64,000 bases of DNA from Saccharibacillus nicotianae (GTDB lineage: Bacteria; Bacillota; Bacilli; Paenibacillales; Paenibacillaceae). Position 1 is the stretch's first letter, and each line of letters starts with the position of its first letter. Location of the stretch: NCBI RefSeq assembly GCF_042681745.1, contig NZ_JBHUGF010000011.1:741152-805151 (forward strand). Reading direction: 5' to 3'. The notes below the pieces were generated by a model. The model made no database searches. It saw only the letters and a program-made list of their open reading frames with translations, and was not told the DNA's origin. Both the position numbers and the translations under genes were made by a program. Shown here one piece after another: positions 16,663 through 25,329 of this stretch.

Positions 16663-18657
16663 ATGAATGATATTGTTGTCAGCTCCAAGAAATTTGAAAT
16701 ACAGTCGGAATTCTCTCCTCAAGGCGATCAGCCTCAAGCGATAGATGAATTAGTCAAAGGTATAGAACGGGGAGAAAAGTATCAGACTCTTCTCGGGGCA
16801 ACCGGAACAGGTAAAACATTTACAATGGCACAGGTGATTGCCAAGTTGCAACGACCTACACTGGTTATTGCACATAACAAAACACTAGCGGCTCAATTAG
16901 CAGGGGAATTTAGAGACTTTTTCCCGAACAATTCAGTCGATTATTTTGTAAGTTATTATGATTATTATCAACCGGAAGCGTATATTCCGTCTTCAGATAC
17001 GTATATTGAGAAAGATTCTAGTGTCAATGAAGAGATCGATAAATTACGTCACTCGGCGACCAGTTCATTATTCGAACGTCGTGATGTGATTATCGTGGCC
17101 AGTGTATCTTGTATTTATGGTCTGGGTTCACCGCAGGATTACGGCGGTTTGTTATTATCGTTACGTGTAGGTATGGAGAAGTCACGTAATGAAATATTAT
17201 CTCGTCTAGTCGATATTCAGTATCAGCGTAATGATATTAACTTTGTACGTGGTACTTTCCGCGTACGTGGTGATGTAATTGAGATATTCCCTGCTTCACG
17301 TGGAGAACAAGCGGTACGTGTTGAATTGTTCGGTGATGAGATTGAACGAATCACTGAGATCGATGTACTCACAGGCGAATTAGTCGGTGAACGTGAACAT
17401 ATTGCTATTTTCCCGGCATCTCACTTTGTTACCAAAGAAGAGACACTCAAAGTAGCGCTTAAAAATATCGAACGTGAACTAGAAGAGCGCTTGAAAGTAT
17501 TAAACGAACAAGGGAAGTTGCTAGAAGCACAACGTTTAGAGCAACGGACGAATTACGATCTTGAAATGATGAGAGAAGTAGGATTCTGCTCCGGGATTGA
17601 GAACTATTCCGGGCCTCTTACTTTCCGTGAACGTGGAGATACACCATATACGTTAATGGATTATTTTCCAGACGATATGTTGATCGTTGTCGATGAATCG
17701 CATGTAACATTGCCACAGATTAGAGCAATGTACAATGGTGACCAAGCACGTAAAAATGTACTGGTCGATCATGGATTCCGTTTGCCATCTGCACTTGATA
17801 ACCGTCCATTGAAATTCGAAGAATTTGAAGACAAAATTAATCAGATTGTGTTTGTTTCTGCGACACCGGGTCCTTATGAACTGGAACATTGTCAAGAAAT
17901 GACACAACAGATTATTCGTCCAACCGGACTACTTGATCCTATTATTGAAGTGCGTCCAACCAAAGGACAGATCGATGATATTATTGGAGAAATTCGGTTG
18001 CGTATTGAGCGTGATGAACGGGTACTGTTAACGACACTGACGAAGAAAATGTCAGAAGACTTAACCGATTATCTTAAAGAAATAGGAATTAAAGTCAGGT
18101 ATCTACATTCTGATATCAAAACACTAGAACGGATGTCGATTTTACGTGATCTACGTCTGGGCACATTCCATGTGCTTGTCGGCATCAACTTGCTGCGGGA
18201 AGGGCTGGATTTACCTGAAGTTTCTTTGGTAGCGATTCTTGATGCAGATAAGGAAGGATTCCTACGTTCTGAACGTTCATTGATCCAGACGATCGGTCGT
18301 GCTGCACGTAACTCGGATGGTCGAGTCATTATGTATGGTGATCGTATAACCGATTCGATGCAAAAAGCGATCTTCGAAACAGAGCGTCGTCGTAGTATCC
18401 AGGTTGCTTACAATGAAGAACATGGTATTACGCCGCAAACGATCCGTAAAAAAATACGTGACGTTATCGAAGCGACCAAAGTGGCTGAAGGTAAAGCAAG
18501 TTATATGGAAGAGATCGGTAAAACGAAACTTTCCAAACGTGATCGTCAAGCATTAATCAGTCGTCTTGAATTGGAAATGAAAGAAGCAGCGAAAAATCTA
18601 CAGTTTGAACGTGCTGCTGAGCTTCGAGATGCTGTGCTTGAACTGAAAGCTGAATAA
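16663..18657 (+). CDS. uvrB: Excinuclease ABC subunit B
   Basis: The 664-residue protein is full length for UvrB. Walker A GATGTGKTFT lies near residue 45, and the beta-hairpin region is YYDYYQPEAYIPSSDTYIEK. The DEAD-like box is VVDESHVT, helicase motifs V-VI are GINLLREGLDLPEVSL and QTIGRAARN, and the C-terminal UVR motif binds UvrC. It unwinds and verifies DNA damage delivered by UvrA in nucleotide excision repair. The ribosome-binding site before ATG 16663 is weak (GCAGGG). It is followed by uvrA on the same strand, 217 bases later. Confidence 0.97.
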   Translation: MNDIVVSSKKFEIQSEFSPQGDQPQAIDELVKGIERGEKYQTLLGATGTGKTFTMAQVIAKLQRPTLVIAHNKTLAAQLAGEFRDFFPNNSVDYFVSYYDYYQPEAYIPSSDTYIEKDSSVNEEIDKLRHSATSSLFERRDVIIVASVSCIYGLGSPQDYGGLLLSLRVGMEKSRNEILSRLVDIQYQRNDINFVRGTFRVRGDVIEIFPASRGEQAVRVELFGDEIERITEIDVLTGELVGEREHIAIFPASHFVTKEETLKVALKNIERELEERLKVLNEQGKLLEAQRLEQRTNYDLEMMREVGFCSGIENYSGPLTFRERGDTPYTLMDYFPDDMLIVVDESHVTLPQIRAMYNGDQARKNVLVDHGFRLPSALDNRPLKFEEFEDKINQIVFVSATPGPYELEHCQEMTQQIIRPTGLLDPIIEVRPTKGQIDDIIGEIRLRIERDERVLLTTLTKKMSEDLTDYLKEIGIKVRYLHSDIKTLERMSILRDLRLGTFHVLVGINLLREGLDLPEVSLVAILDADKEGFLRSERSLIQTIGRAARNSDGRVIMYGDRITDSMQKAIFETERRRSIQVAYNEEHGITPQTIRKKIRDVIEATKVAEGKASYMEEIGKTKLSKRDRQALISRLELEMKEAAKNLQFERAAELRDAVLELKAE

Positions 18658-18722
18658 AAGTAATTTGTTCAATTATAGATGTAGACATTTACTATCATCA
18701 ATCATTTAATAGATAAATAATG

Positions 18723-18770
18723 AAGGTTGTTAAATATCCTGTGCTGTATACAGTGATGTTTGGCAACCTT
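18723..18770 (+). promoter_or_regulatory. Hairpin between uvrB and uvrA
   Basis: AAGGTTG at 18723-18729 pairs with CAACCTT at 18764-18770, with additional inner pairs (AAA/TTT). The run after it is only TTATC, so it is at most a weak terminator and may reduce rather than stop read-through into uvrA. Confidence 0.4.
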
Positions 18771-18874
18771 TATCATAGCTTATAGATAAATTTCGATACA
18801 TGTTCAGCTAGAGATGTTTAGATACAGAAGTGTAGCAATTACTCCGGAAGCACCGGACTTGGAGGTTGGATTAT

Positions 18875-21736
18875 TTGGCAAACAAATTTATCGAGGTGAA
18901 AGGCGCACGAGCGCACAATCTCAAAAATATTGATATCAGTATCCCTCGCGACAGCTTTGTTGTATTGACAGGGTTAAGTGGATCAGGGAAATCTTCACTT
19001 GCATTTGATACGATTTATGCAGAAGGTCAACGTCGTTATGTCGAATCATTATCTGCATATGCTCGTCAGTTTTTGGGACAAATGGAAAAACCGGATGTTG
19101 ATTCGATTGAAGGATTATCACCGGCTATATCGATTGATCAGAAAACAACCAGTCGTAACCCGCGTTCGACAGTAGGTACAGTTACTGAAATTTATGATTA
19201 CTTGCGTCTTTTGTTTGCGCGTGTAGGTCATCCTCATTGTCCTGTGCATGGAGTTGAGATCACTTCACAAACGGTAGAGCAAATGGTCGATCGTATTATG
19301 GAATATCCTGAACGTACCCGTTTACAGATTTTGGCGCCTGTTATTTCTGGACGTAAAGGTGAACACAAAAGCATTTTCTCCGAAATCTCCAAGCAGGGTT
19401 TTGTACGTGCTCGTGTAAATGGTGAGATTAGAGATGTATCCGAAGATATTCAATTGGAAAAAAATAAAAAACATACGATCGAAGTCGTAGTTGACCGTAT
19501 CGTAGTTAAAGAAGATGTAGCTGCTCGTTTGGCAGATTCTATTGAAATGGCTTTGAAAATGTCTGGCGGTCAATTGTTAGTAGATATTATCGATAAAGAA
19601 GAACTTCGTTTTAGTTCGAATTTTGCTTGTCCGATCTGCGGATTCAGTATGGAAGAACTATCTCCTCGTATGTTTTCGTTTAACAGCCCGTTTGGAGCTT
19701 GTACCGAATGTGATGGTCTAGGAATACGTATGGTAGTCGATCCAGATTTGCTGATTCCAGATAAAAGTAAAACGATTGATCAAGGTGCTTTTCAAGCATG
19801 GAGTGGTGGATTGTCGAACTATTATCCGCAATTCCTCAAATCAGTTTGTGAGCATTATAAGATTCCAATCGATGTACCGGTATCTGAATTAACAGAAGAG
19901 CAGATCAATATTATTTTAAAAGGTTCAGATGGACAAAAGATTCGGTTCCGTTATGAAAGTGATTTTGGACAGAAAAAAGAAGCTCAAGTGTTATTTGAAG
20001 GTATTATTCACAATTTGGAGCGTCGTTACAAAGATACATCTTCAGATAGTATGCGCGAATATATCGAAGGTTTTATGAGTGCTAAGCCTTGTCCGGTATG
20101 TAAAGGTAATCGTCTCAAAAAAGAAATTCTTGCCGTTACCGTCAATAAAGTGAATATTTCAGAAGTGACAGCAATGCCGATCGGCGAAGCAACCACATTT
20201 TTTGAAAATCTCGTATTGAGTGAAAAAGAGCAAAGTATTGCTCGCTTAATCTTGAAAGAAATCGGCAGTCGTCTAGGATTCCTTGTCAATGTAGGATTAG
20301 AATATTTGACGATGGCACGCGCAGCAGGAACGTTATCCGGTGGTGAAGCACAGCGTATTCGCCTAGCGACTCAGATCGGTTCAAGTCTGACCGGTGTACT
20401 TTATATTCTGGATGAGCCAAGTATCGGTCTACATCAACGGGATAATGATCGTCTGATTCATACGCTAGAGCATATGCGTGATCTAGGAAATACATTGATC
20501 GTTGTTGAGCATGACGAAGATACCATGATGGCAGCAGATCATATTATTGATATTGGGCCAGGCGCAGGTATTCATGGAGGACATGTTATTGCAGAAGGAA
20601 CACCTGCTGAGATTATGGCACATCCTGATTCGTTGACAGGTCAATATTTAAGTGGTCGCAAATTTATTCCTGTACCTGCCAAGCGTCGTGAAGCAAGTGA
20701 TCGCTGGTTAGAGATCCGCGGAGCCAAAGAAAACAACCTCAAAAATGTAAATGTGAAGTTTCCTATAGGATTGTTTACAGCAGTAACAGGTGTATCCGGT
20801 TCTGGTAAATCGACACTGGTCAATGAGATTCTATACAAAACGTTAGCTCGTGATCTCAACAAAGCCAGAGTTCGCCCGGGTGAATATCGTGAGATTCGCG
20901 GACTGGAGCATGTCGATAAAGTAGTAGACATCGATCAATCGCCAATCGGTCGTACACCGCGTTCTAATCCAGCGACGTATACAGGTGTATTTGATGATAT
21001 TCGTGATCTGTTCGCTCAGACCAATGAAGCCAAAGTACGTGGTTACAAAAAAGGTCGCTTTAGCTTTAATGTTAAAGGTGGACGTTGTGAAGCTTGTCGC
21101 GGAGACGGTATTATCAAAATCGAAATGCACTTTTTGCCAGATGTGTATGTCCCTTGTGAAATCTGTAAAGGCAAACGTTACAACCGCGAGACACTTGAAG
21201 TGAAATACAAAAACAAAAGTATCTCTGATGTGCTTGAAATGACGGTAGAAGACGGTGTAGACTTTTTCCAAAACATCCCTCGTATTCAGCGCAAAATGCA
21301 GACGTTGTTTGATGTGGGTCTAGGTTATGTGAAGCTGGGTCAACCGGCAACCACATTGTCCGGTGGTGAAGCTCAACGTGTGAAATTGGCTTCTGAACTT
21401 CATCGTCGTAGCACAGGTAAAACGATCTACATTTTAGATGAACCGACAACAGGATTGCACGTAGATGATATTGATCGCTTGCTAACAGTACTTCATCGTC
21501 TGGTGGATTCAGGTGATTCTGTACTTGTGATTGAGCATAATCTGGATGTAATCAAAACTGCTGACTATTTGATCGATCTTGGTCCAGAAGGCGGTAGTGG
21601 TGGCGGTACGATTCTAGCATCCGGTAGCCCGGAACAACTGGTGAAAGTGAAGAACTCGTATACAGGTCATTATCTCAAACCTATTTTGGAACGAGATACA
21701 CAGCGTAGTCGTGAGTTAGAAAGCAGTCAAGTGTAA
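18875..21736 (+). CDS. uvrA: Excinuclease ABC subunit A
   Basis: The 953-residue protein is a tandem ABC ATPase. It shows two Walker A motifs (TGLSGSGKSS and TGVSGSGKST), two LSGGEAQR signatures, and zinc-binding modules CPICGF with CTECDG and CEACRGDG with CEICKG. It recognises bulky DNA lesions and loads UvrB. An in-frame TTG at 18866 touches GGAGG (18861-18865), so TTG 18875, nine bases away and giving MANKFIEVKGARAHNLK, is the preferred start. A terminator follows. Confidence 0.97.
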   Translation: MANKFIEVKGARAHNLKNIDISIPRDSFVVLTGLSGSGKSSLAFDTIYAEGQRRYVESLSAYARQFLGQMEKPDVDSIEGLSPAISIDQKTTSRNPRSTVGTVTEIYDYLRLLFARVGHPHCPVHGVEITSQTVEQMVDRIMEYPERTRLQILAPVISGRKGEHKSIFSEISKQGFVRARVNGEIRDVSEDIQLEKNKKHTIEVVVDRIVVKEDVAARLADSIEMALKMSGGQLLVDIIDKEELRFSSNFACPICGFSMEELSPRMFSFNSPFGACTECDGLGIRMVVDPDLLIPDKSKTIDQGAFQAWSGGLSNYYPQFLKSVCEHYKIPIDVPVSELTEEQINIILKGSDGQKIRFRYESDFGQKKEAQVLFEGIIHNLERRYKDTSSDSMREYIEGFMSAKPCPVCKGNRLKKEILAVTVNKVNISEVTAMPIGEATTFFENLVLSEKEQSIARLILKEIGSRLGFLVNVGLEYLTMARAAGTLSGGEAQRIRLATQIGSSLTGVLYILDEPSIGLHQRDNDRLIHTLEHMRDLGNTLIVVEHDEDTMMAADHIIDIGPGAGIHGGHVIAEGTPAEIMAHPDSLTGQYLSGRKFIPVPAKRREASDRWLEIRGAKENNLKNVNVKFPIGLFTAVTGVSGSGKSTLVNEILYKTLARDLNKARVRPGEYREIRGLEHVDKVVDIDQSPIGRTPRSNPATYTGVFDDIRDLFAQTNEAKVRGYKKGRFSFNVKGGRCEACRGDGIIKIEMHFLPDVYVPCEICKGKRYNRETLEVKYKNKSISDVLEMTVEDGVDFFQNIPRIQRKMQTLFDVGLGYVKLGQPATTLSGGEAQRVKLASELHRRSTGKTIYILDEPTTGLHVDDIDRLLTVLHRLVDSGDSVLVIEHNLDVIKTADYLIDLGPEGGSGGGTILASGSPEQLVKVKNSYTGHYLKPILERDTQRSRELESSQV

Positions 21737-21756
21737 CCCAATTTGCTAGCAATAAT

Positions 21757-21809
21757 AGCCAGTACATGTTGAATAGTTCTATGTATTCAGATGTATTGGC
21801 TTCTTTTTT
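21757..21809 (+). terminator. Intrinsic terminator after uvrA
   Basis: AGCCAGTACAT and ATGTATTGGCT pair over 11 positions with one G-T wobble and are followed by TCTTTTTT. Confidence 0.75.
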
Positions 21810-21864
21810 GCCTAAATATCCTTATATTTACCAATGAATATGCAAAGATAGTTCTTCATGGCAA

Positions 21865-21893
21865 TTGTGTCATACCTGTGCATATGCTACATT
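21865..21893 (+). promoter_or_regulatory. Sigma-A promoter for the HtrA-type protease
   Basis: TTGTGT at 21865-21870, a 17-base spacer and TACATT at 21888-21893, with a TG one base upstream of the -10 (extended -10). Confidence 0.5.
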
Positions 21894-21962
21894 GGAATCA
21901 GACTATTTTTCCTACAAAATGACAATTTTACAGGAACGTATACGCAACTATAGAAAGGCTGG

Positions 21963-23054
21963 ATGAATTTGAAATTATCCCGATCCAAATTACCTGCACT
22001 TGTATTATTAACTTCTGTGTTGATGTTACCGACACAACAATCGGTATGGGCATCGGATACAAGCGACGCTTCAAGTTATACATATTCCTCTCCCAAGTTG
22101 GCAGCTTCTACAACAAGTAACATTTCTAAAATTATTGCTCGTATCTCTCCTTCTGTAGTAGGGATTGTAGGCACAGCTAGCGCAGAAGCTATCGCTGCTG
22201 AAGGTGGCTCCGAAGGCGAAGAGCCAGGCGGAACAGGCATTGCTTTCGGTTCTGGTGTGATTATTTCATCAGACGGTTGGATTGTTACCAATGCCCATGT
22301 AATCGACAGTATGGAACCTGGAGCTAAAGTTATTACATCAGAAGCTAAAGGCAACAGTAAAACATATCTGGTCAAAGAAATCTACAGCGATACAGTCAGT
22401 GATCTAGCGATTATCAAAATCAATGCCACTTCATTGAAAGTAGCATCATTTGTATCAAGTAAAGAACAACCGGTAGTAGGCGAACAAGTAGTGGCTATTG
22501 GAACACCGTTATCATTATCACTACGTAATTCAGCAACATCCGGTATTATTAGCGGGGTTAATCGTGCTGTCGATGCTTCGTACAAATTGCTTCAAACCGA
22601 TGCAGCAATTAATCCAGGGAACAGCGGCGGCCCATTAGTTAATATGGATGGCAAAGTGATCGGAATCAATACAATGAAATATGAAGCGCTGGGCGTAGAT
22701 AATCTTGGATTTACTATTCCAGCAGATACCGTTCAATATATTATTGGACAGCTATTCAAATACGGAGAAGTTCATCGTGCTTCCTTAGGGTTGGATTTTG
22801 AAGAAAGTGAAGATGCTTTGAGCGGTATGCCTACAGATGATGCGTTAACAGTAGGAAAAGTAAACTCTACAATTGCAACCAAAGCAGGAATAAAAAAAGG
22901 CGATATTTTGTATAGTGTAAATGGCAAAAAAGTACACACTGTTGTTGACCTTAACGAAATCCTCAAATCATATGCGCCAGGACAAACTGTCAAACTGGTA
23001 ATGCAATCTAATGGTGATATCGTTAATCGTCAAATCAAATTAAGTAAAGAATAG
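21963..23054 (+). CDS. Secreted HtrA/DegP-type serine protease with PDZ domain
   Basis: The 363-residue protein has a signal peptide (basic start, hydrophobic core, VWA near residue 30), an S1C trypsin-like domain and a C-terminal PDZ domain (about 275-360). The catalytic triad is visible as His in VTNAHVID, Asp in SDLAIIKI and Ser in NPGNSGGP. Unlike Bacillus subtilis HtrA/YvtA it seems to be exported through a signal peptide rather than anchored by a long N-terminal cytoplasmic segment. It probably degrades or refolds exported proteins. The following gene for a stalk-domain protein may be co-transcribed (114-base gap). Confidence 0.85.
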   Translation: MNLKLSRSKLPALVLLTSVLMLPTQQSVWASDTSDASSYTYSSPKLAASTTSNISKIIARISPSVVGIVGTASAEAIAAEGGSEGEEPGGTGIAFGSGVIISSDGWIVTNAHVIDSMEPGAKVITSEAKGNSKTYLVKEIYSDTVSDLAIIKINATSLKVASFVSSKEQPVVGEQVVAIGTPLSLSLRNSATSGIISGVNRAVDASYKLLQTDAAINPGNSGGPLVNMDGKVIGINTMKYEALGVDNLGFTIPADTVQYIIGQLFKYGEVHRASLGLDFEESEDALSGMPTDDALTVGKVNSTIATKAGIKKGDILYSVNGKKVHTVVDLNEILKSYAPGQTVKLVMQSNGDIVNRQIKLSKE

Positions 23055-23168
23055 TCTATATGATGGGATAGCAAAGTCATGATTACACGTATATGTTCTA
23101 AAGGTAAGTATCACATCAATCGCTGTTGGAATTTCCAACAAGCTTGTATACAGAAATGAGGAGCTTGA

Positions 23169-25091
23169 ATGAGTAAGTGGTTGCGGATTACCGCTTCAAG
23201 TCTACTGGCTATTATGCTTGTGTTGACAACCGTCTATGCAACAACAGGAACAGCATCGGCAGCAGCACTATTGGAATTGAAGATCAAAAAAGGCAGTACA
23301 TCTGCAACGATCAATGGTCAAAAGCAAAGCATCGTTAAACCTTACGAAAGTAATGGAATCACGATGGTACAATTGGGTCTTTTTACGCGTGCATTCAAAG
23401 CACAGGTGAAGTTGCAGGAAAATGATTCGATCCAATTGCTGTACGGTAAACGTACTCTTTCGATGACCATTGGTAGTAAAAAAGCATATTTAAATGGTTC
23501 TACATTTACATTGGATGCAGCTCCTGTCATGAAATCAGGAATTTTAATGGTTCCTGTTCGTTCAGTCGCTAAAAGTATCGGAGCGAAGTTCAAAGTCGTA
23601 TCCGGTCAAATGATTATTACAGCGGCACCAGCAACAACCGATTCTAGTAAAGACAAATCTAATCATGCAGGCAAAACAAAAGTAGGAAATAGCAAATATC
23701 AGTGGTCTATCAATTATCCAAACGATTTGATGTATTTGGGTTCTCAAAGCAGTGAAAGTGCCACATTTATGGATAGTGAAGGTAAATATTATTTACAAAT
23801 CTCTGTCGATCCAGAAATTGCTTCACCAGACGAAGCTACTGAAAGTGATCCACAAGATTTGTTAGACGATTTGGTATTGTATGCTCAAGATGCTGGCGAA
23901 ATGGTAGTTGATCAAAAAGCCGTTTCCAGTAGTAAAGGTAATTACGCATATATCATTTCCAAAAATTCAGATGGAATTTTGTCAGAAACACGTATTTATA
24001 CAGGCAATGGACATACGTATTATATTTTTTATGCGGATTCCGAAGCTACTAGCTACAAAGATTTTGCTAATAAAAAAGTCACTTCTTTATTAAATTCTTT
24101 CCAAACTTCATTTAATAGTGGAGATAAAACGATCGAAGATCTGGCAAGCAAAGCAGACAGCGCAGGTACAGAAAATACATTAGAAGACAGCGAGTATGGC
24201 ATCTATATGGAACTTCCGTCTGATTTCACAGCAAGTGATAGTACGAACGATGCTTCTGCCAAAGATGGTTCTTATGTGTCTGTCAATGTCTACAGCGCGC
24301 CAGCAGGAAGTACGCTAGACGATTGGTTACAGAAGATTCAAGGCTGGTTTGCAGATAATTTCAACAGCGATGCCTATCACAACTTGGGTAGCGAGCAAAA
24401 AGAAATTGCAGGCCAAACCGCAACAATCAACAAGTTGGAATATAACTTTGGTGATGCTTGGACAACAGAATATGAAGTACTATTGCAAAAAAATGGATAT
24501 CGTTATTATGTAGAATATAGTACTCCATCGGATAAAGCTTCCAAAGATGCAGATTTCAAAGTGATCACAGATTCGTTGGAACTTGATTTTGCTACACTGG
24601 AAGAGAACTTTGGTTCATTTGCAGTCGATTATTATTCGCAAGACCGTAGCAAAGTAACAACGCATACTTCCAAAGTCAATCATTACAGTGTACAAGTTCC
24701 TCGTCATTGGACAAGTACTGATAATGATTATGAATCTTCTTATGTATATTTCTCTCATACAGGTGGATCATTCAATATTTCTACAAAGACAACCAGTTCT
24801 TTGGAAAAAGCGATCACTCAATGGAAAGCTACATTCGAAGGTTCTGGAGATAATAATGTGTACGGTGTAGAACTATCTGAAGGCACACCAACGACTTTTG
24901 CAGGTGTTCCTGCTTATACATTTACAGCCAATTATCCAGATGCGACTCATCCGTATACAGGTACGTATACAATATTCACTAAAGGAAAATTGACGTATAT
25001 TTTAAGCGATGAAGTTAACAATGCCAACAACACACCTGTTCATCAAGCAGAATTAGCCAAAGTATTAGCTTCTTTTCAATTGACCTCTTAA
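23169..25091 (+). CDS. Secreted stalk-domain protein with three PsbP/Mog1-like repeats
   Basis: The 640-residue exported protein has a signal peptide ending near the ASAA of residues 29-34. Residues about 38-150 match a copper amine oxidase N-terminal-like (stalk) domain, with VQLGLFTRAF, LNGSTFTLDAAPV and MVPVRSVAKSIGAKF. Three modules of about 130-150 residues follow, each starting with an aromatic/Pro motif: YQWSINYPNDLMYL, YGIYMELPSDFTAS and YSVQVPRHWTSTD. The modules end in F-type helices like FANKKVTSLLNSF and LAKVLASFQL. They resemble the PsbP/Mog1 fold. The function is unknown; a cell-surface binding role is plausible. It lies downstream of the HtrA-type protease and ends at a terminator. 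Confidence 0.65.
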   Translation: MSKWLRITASSLLAIMLVLTTVYATTGTASAAALLELKIKKGSTSATINGQKQSIVKPYESNGITMVQLGLFTRAFKAQVKLQENDSIQLLYGKRTLSMTIGSKKAYLNGSTFTLDAAPVMKSGILMVPVRSVAKSIGAKFKVVSGQMIITAAPATTDSSKDKSNHAGKTKVGNSKYQWSINYPNDLMYLGSQSSESATFMDSEGKYYLQISVDPEIASPDEATESDPQDLLDDLVLYAQDAGEMVVDQKAVSSSKGNYAYIISKNSDGILSETRIYTGNGHTYYIFYADSEATSYKDFANKKVTSLLNSFQTSFNSGDKTIEDLASKADSAGTENTLEDSEYGIYMELPSDFTASDSTNDASAKDGSYVSVNVYSAPAGSTLDDWLQKIQGWFADNFNSDAYHNLGSEQKEIAGQTATINKLEYNFGDAWTTEYEVLLQKNGYRYYVEYSTPSDKASKDADFKVITDSLELDFATLEENFGSFAVDYYSQDRSKVTTHTSKVNHYSVQVPRHWTSTDNDYESSYVYFSHTGGSFNISTKTTSSLEKAITQWKATFEGSGDNNVYGVELSEGTPTTFAGVPAYTFTANYPDATHPYTGTYTIFTKGKLTYILSDEVNNANNTPVHQAELAKVLASFQLTS

Positions 25092-25110
25092 AATACATCA
25101 GTAAGAATAG

Positions 25111-25135
25111 AGCTACCTTAGCGGGTAGCTTTTTC
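25111..25135 (+). terminator. Intrinsic terminator after the stalk-domain gene
   Basis: AGCTACC and GGTAGCT pair around TTAGCG and are followed by TTTTCTT. Confidence 0.75.
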
Positions 25136-25329
25136 TTATGAATAAATATGAAAAAAGATCATGATTTTCATTGAAAATTCAAGCAATAAGGTAGATAGAC
25201 GCTCTTCGGTCTGTTACACTGGAATTAGAATAAATTTAAATCATCGTATCTGTTGATATACAGGATAGCATGATCAATATTAAAAAGTGTTGCCACTGTT
25301 ACGGCAATCTAGGAGGATATAAACTTTAC

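Noticed and set aside
18800..18815. Possible LexA box before uvrA (ATACATGTTC)
   Set aside because: Only the right half matches the consensus; the left half has most positions wrong.
20843..21271. 142-codon minus-strand frame inside uvrA
   Set aside because: It is the shadow of a strongly conserved uvrA region, rich in Phe/Thr from antisense codon bias.
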